DNA from: Strongylocentrotus purpuratus
Lineage: Eukaryota; Echinodermata; Echinoidea; Camarodonta; Strongylocentrotidae
Direction: 5' to 3'
Length of the DNA stretch: 64,000 bases
Assembly (NCBI RefSeq): GCF_000002235.5
Contig: NW_022145596.1
Location: forward strand, 4,584,352-4,648,351
The translations under genes and the position numbers were made by a program. The notes beneath the pieces were generated by a model. The model did no database searches and was not told the origin of the DNA. It saw nothing but the letters and a program-made list of their open reading frames with translations. Shown piece by piece: positions 56,201-62,200 of the stretch; positions within the stretch are counted from its first letter, which is position 1; every line of letters begins with the position of its first letter.

Positions 56201-59200
56201 TCTTTATATCTATCTGCTTTTATTATATTGATTCATTAAGCCTTGTTCAGATTGTGATGAATATAAGAGCATTAATTTAGTAATGGTATTAATTTAATAG
56301 AATTATGTTTGTTTGTACTTCATGCAGACACTCAAGCTGGCGTACATTCATGATGTTGCATTTTTTGACCACGAGGGTTGGCTTTTCATGGCTGTCATCA
56401 CCTCAAACGTTGCCAGAGGCTGTGAAGAGCTGAACTTCCTCCCGCTCAGTCTTGAACCATTTAGATATAACGCCTATAAGCTGGATGGTAAAGTATTGAT
56501 ATGATTCTAAAAGCTCTTTCAGATGTGATGCGATAAAATGCCATAGTTTATGTATGTGTTAATGAATGGCAACTGTAGCAATATTACTTAATTATGCATG
56601 AGCTACGATACGCAATGACTGATGTCACAAGGTATCCCATAATGTATACGCGTCAGGTAAAACTAGATTCCCGCACATTATTATTGCTGGGTTCTATCAT
56701 GGCGGTCCCGACCCAGCCAGTTTGTGTTGTCGGTGTTTATTTCACACAATAAAACCTATGTTGATGTTGAACTATATATACCAGTTTGCTCGGACTAAGT
56801 TATGCTGTTTGACAGCAACTGCGCACAACAAAGGTCCTATGTGTATTTTCTGAGCTTTGTGTCATAAAATACAGAGATGTAAAGCATATTACACTTTATG
56901 TCATCAATTTATTTAAAAAACGCTGGGGTTTACCGCTGCACATCCGAACAAGGTTTAAGATTTCTTACTCTAAGCTTAAAATTTCCAATCCTAGTGTACA
57001 TCACAATCCCAATCTTCACTCTATATCTTTGATAAAATAAATCATGAGTAAATGTTTCAGGAGAAAAAGTTGAATGATCAGTGATATATTTCTCTATTTT
57101 GCCAAAAAAAATCCACTGCAAACTTTATGATCTGACTGCAATCCAATTTAGGTAAACAATGACCTGCCCCCACCACCCATTGAGTGGTGAAAAAAGCAAG
57201 AAAAGCAAGAAAAGAGAAATAGGGGGAAAGGACAAAAACAAAATTAACACCTGGGCCCATTGCATAAAACCTACCATTGATGGTAACTTTGTTATCAATC
57301 TAACGCCCCCGACCCCTCGGCAGCGGCGGTTCTATGTTTTCGGGAGATTGTTTTTGTTTAGGTCCGTTAACTCCAGTCGGAGAGCATCATCTCACCGCGG
57401 CCGAGGTGGGGGGTGTTAGTTAAAACCCACGAGACCACCACACAAATTAATACACAATTAAACAGTTTCAATTACAATTTCATTTGGTCGTTTATTTTAT
57501 AAAAGGTTACAATTTCTTGTGTCGTGTTTCTTCAGTGTTTATCCCTTACCTAATTACTTAACTACTGGAGCTCGTTTACCCACGCATTCACATCAACAAT
57601 CACTCACTTAAAATATAGTTATTAGTGGGAGGGGGAAGGGGAAAGGAAAAGGATTATTTAAATTACTTGGGCTTTTAGAGTCTTTACTCGATCGATAATT
57701 AATTGTCTTTAGAGGTTATAGGCCTTTTTAATTGGGGAACGGGTTGATCACTTAGCTCTTTCTTGTGTCCTCTCACTCGACTCGTCGCACTCGTGTCGGG
57801 GCGTAGCAGACGTCGATGTCCTGGGGACGTCGGAGGGTCTTACCGGTGACGTCAAATTTGTTGACTTTCTCCACAAAGAGCACAAAATAATCAGCGGTCT
57901 CCTTTGTCTCTTTCTATTACTCTGGGTTGAAAGTGTTCTCTCTACTGGCGAAGAGCGAAGTGCAGTATTATATATTGGTCGTTTCAGTCCCTTTCTATTA
58001 TTGACTTGTCCAAAAAGAGCACACAGTGACCAGAAGATGTGAAGTTCAACAACTTTCAGAATATTCCGTGGACGAAGCTTTAAATTGGTTGCAAGTCGGG
58101 GATCTCCAGATGTCTGTGGTGGCTGGATTAAACTTAGGGTGGAAGGAGAGGGGTGGCAAATGCTTGGGGTCCAGGGATGCAAGTCTTTTAGGGAAGGGAG
58201 GTTTGGGTCTTTTTATACTTAATTAACACACCGTTCAGCCATCTAGCTCGCACCTCGAGTCCAACAAATTCCTTATTAATTTCCTTTGTTTTTCCATCCC
58301 ATAATACTTTTTGGTCACCTGATCTCCCACCACTGTCGATTTCTTAATGGACAGGGCTAAAACTTATTCCATTGGTCCAAACTCTCTATTCCAAAACTCT
58401 CACAAACTTTTTACCTGTTTTTATTCCTGATTGGTCAAATGAAGGGGAAGTCCTTATACTTTTTAGCGTGGGTATGCTGGATTCACTCGTTGGGATATTC
58501 TCGAGATACCAGTGACAGCTCAGGCTCTAGAGTGTCAATTAACTACTAACACAACGACTCTGTTATCATTCACCATTTTCACAAACACCTAACTAAATTC
58601 TATCAAAAACAAATCTGTTGTCCAAAGTATTTTTATCGTTCTTAACCCCACCCGACCTATTGCTCGACCTATTGCTCTACTCTTTTTCCCTTGTCCCTTC
58701 ACCTACATATAGCTACATAGTCTATCCCAAAGCCATTTATTTATCAATCAAATATCCCCTAGGACTCATGATCCTTTTAACTCGGCTACTTTCAAGTTCA
58801 AGCCCAACTCCGCATGTTCACACACATCTTTAATCCCAGTGTATTCCACCATGCTACATCAATATTGACTACCAACATCACTCAACAGCCAATCAAATCA
58901 ACTTTTACATGGAAGTTACCAATAATGCCAAAGTTAACGTCAATGGTAAGTTTTATGCAATGGGGCCCTGGATTTAAAGCCCGCACTAATGCCAGTAATC
59001 AGAGGCCTTGTAAATCTGCATTTCATTTTCCAAGTTAGGATGGTGCCCCTCCCCCCTCCCAATTGTTCCACTGTCCCCTCAAAAGGTAACTTATGCTACG
59101 CCTCTGGCTGTCAATGTTGTGTCTGTTGTTTTCATAGGCTTCCGCCTTTCATTGTTTGTAATCCAGGCCTGACACTAGCAAGTGCCCAAGACACATGGCC

Positions 59201-62200
59201 GCACAAAATCTAAATGCCAGACCCCCAAATCATGATTTTTTTTTACATAGGGCTCATACATAGAGACTGTAAAAAGTTCAGTGCGGCCCCCTTCCAACAA
59301 ATTACTTAGGGAGCCCTGGTGTAATCATTTCACCAGATATGTAATGAAGCTTCTGTAATATTTCATCCTGTCTTTGTACAGTTATCCCAGCAGCCTTCGA
59401 GGGAATCACAGACCGCTTCATTCTCATCATCGTGTGGGCCCCTCTCGTGGACCAATTTTTCGTCTACCAACGTCTCGCTGGGGTGGGCTCTGTGTCCGTT
59501 GACCACTACACCGACCCGCAGACAAGCCAACCCTGTTTGGCCATAGCCAACCATAAGGCCGTAGTCTCTGGTAATGTGACCTCCGAGGTCCAATCAGCAG
59601 TGTACTGCATGGAGTTTGTGGCATCTGGTTTCAACCACAACAACGTCATCGACACTCTGGGAGCTGTCAAGGTAGGAGATGATATCGAGGGTTCAGTGAC
59701 ACAAAGACGTAACTCCATATTTTGCCAAAACGAGTATTTGATATCAAAATGTTCAGAAAAAATGTGGGCTTTCTAGGAAACACAAAGACTTAACTCCAGC
59801 CAACACCCCATTGAAGTCAATGGCTAGTGAAACATAGACTTAACTCCTTAAGGCCCAAGTGCTCAGTGACACATAAACCATTTTTTCTCAAAATCCTTAA
59901 ACAGAAATGCAAAGGTTCTTTAACACAGGTTCCATTGACAATAGCTCCATAGTCTTTCATGGTTGAACCAAATGACTAATTCAAACCCAGGACCAAGCAA
60001 TACACCTACAGTTGTGTAAAACTCATCCTAAACGTTACCTAAGATCCGATTGCAACATCGCCCTTACCCATATATCATTGATGGAATAAAGCCTTGAGCA
60101 GATATTAATTCACCAGTGTATAACCACGGGTTTGCATTAAATATTAAAGATCATGAAAATTGTTCTGCTAAATAGTGAACTGCAGATTTCATTCTTTATC
60201 AAGAGTTGTGAATGGAAAGTTAAAAAGCAATTAACAATTTTTCTTATTCTACTAAATTGATTTGATTATATCAAACTGTTGTATTTTTTTGTTTTGTTGT
60301 TGTTATAATGGATGATTAATGTTTCTTTATATGAGAAGAAACAAGCCTGTGTACCATATTTTTCATTGGGGATAATTCATTTTTCTTTTCTCTCCATTCT
60401 TCTCAGATTCATCCCTTCGTCTACGAGGGCATCCTTCATCTGGCTGTGGCTAACCGACTGGACACATCAAAGAGAACCTTCATGGTAGAGTCAGCTATCT
60501 GGGGTGACTTTGTCAAGGAAGTAGTCATCGCCACAACTGCTGCAGCAGACGTGGCTGTCACAGAGTTCCATGGGACCTACTTTGTGGCCTTTGCCAATGA
60601 ATTTGAGGGTCAGTTGGCGTTTGAAAACTATGACGTGCCTGTCTCTATATACACGTAAGTGGCGTATTCTCTGGACATAAATCTTACTCTATTCATGGAT
60701 GACCAGACTGCTAGAAAAAACTAGTGATTTTATAGATTTAACAAAGTAATCGTGCTTTTATACTATCAAATCTTAATATCTGATAAATTGATGTGAGTAT
60801 TATCATTTGGGTTCATTGGAAACTATGTCCGGTCAATATTTCCCGCTATACTGCCCAGCAGTCAGTAGCAATATTTTCATATGCTGTATATGATTTTGAA
60901 TACCATAGTGTATATTTCAGTTTGAATACTGAGAAGCATGAAAAGTACTTATGGTGGGAATAGTAGAGAAATATGTCAGTAGTAAAGATTTCTGTGATAC
61001 GGTAAAGTGTACATTGTAAATATGACTGTGTGAATAAAGTGAAAAGTATGATGTGAAAAGTTGAGAATTTTCTAGTGCAAATTGTTAACTATCTAATAAT
61101 TCCTGTGACATACAGCTATGTCTATGATGCTGATGGTGAATCTCAGGTAGATCTCTGGCAAGAGCTCCCTGCTTTCCGAGTCAAGTCCTTGGAGTTTGTG
61201 GTGCTCCACGACCAGCTCTTCCTGGTGGTCATCAACCGAACTAGCACAGTAAATATCTTCCGCTACGAGGGCATGCAAAAGTTCCAGGTCATCCACACGA
61301 TTCCGCTAGAAGGTTAGCAACAGTAGACCAAGTTACTAACTTGAAGTTGGGAATAACTGCAGGATGCTTCTATAATGCAAGTGACCACTGACCCTAATGT
61401 TAAATGTAATCTTGACCCTAAACCTGACCCCAGTCCCTAACTCTGACCCTGAACCTAACCCCAGCCCTAACTCTGACCCTGAACCTGACCCCAGCCCTAA
61501 CTCTGACCCTAAACCTGACCCCAGTCCTAACTCTGACCCTGAACCTGACCCCAGCCCTAACTCTGACCCTAAACCTGACCCCAGCCCTAACTCTGACCCT
61601 GACTCTGACCCTAAACCTGACCCCAGCTCTAACTCTGACCCTAAACCTGACCCCAGCCCTAACTCTGACCCTAAACCTGACCCCAGCCCTAACTCTGACC
61701 CTGAACCTAATTCTTAACCTACTCCTGACCCTAATACATTGTACTGTCATGGTAGGATATTCTGAAGTTAAGCCAGTTGATTCAATGTTCATACACAGAA
61801 GCATGAAGCATTTAACCTGAGCAAAATTCATGCATTTGCAAGTGCATTTACTAATTATTCTTCAAAATTTGATGATGCTCTTTATAAAACATATATTCTA
61901 AGATCTTTATAAAACATATATTCTAAGATTTCCTTTCAGCTTTTCATCTTAACCGATTTTGCCAATACTGTCTTTCTTAAAGCCTGTCTGCACTAGTTTT
62001 GCCAGAAGGAATTAGACCTCCCTGCAAGATCACTGACAGGTGGTTATCTCATCAAATCAGCTCTCAATTAACACAAGAAAAAGGGGATCATGCGGGACCA
62101 ACAGGCACCGCTTAGGCATTGTTTTCTATAAAGAGGGAGCAAGTAGCTACAAGTAGTGCAGTGGGGCTTTAAGACAGCTTTACAGAACTTAACTTGATTA

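Larger units (their letters stand above)
54278..57297. other. EAR introns 26-28, no supported repeat or gene outside the exons
   Basis: Apart from exons 27 and 28, AT-rich sequence with short poly-C and poly-A runs (for example near 55869). Nothing else recognised. Confidence 0.35.

Noticed and set aside
57748..58182. 144-aa minus-strand ORF
   Set aside because: Low-complexity Arg/Ser/Pro content inside a probable transposable element; no recognised domain.
61397..61831. Proline/aspartate-rich and arginine-rich ORFs
   Set aside because: By-product of a 30-bp minisatellite in intron 31.
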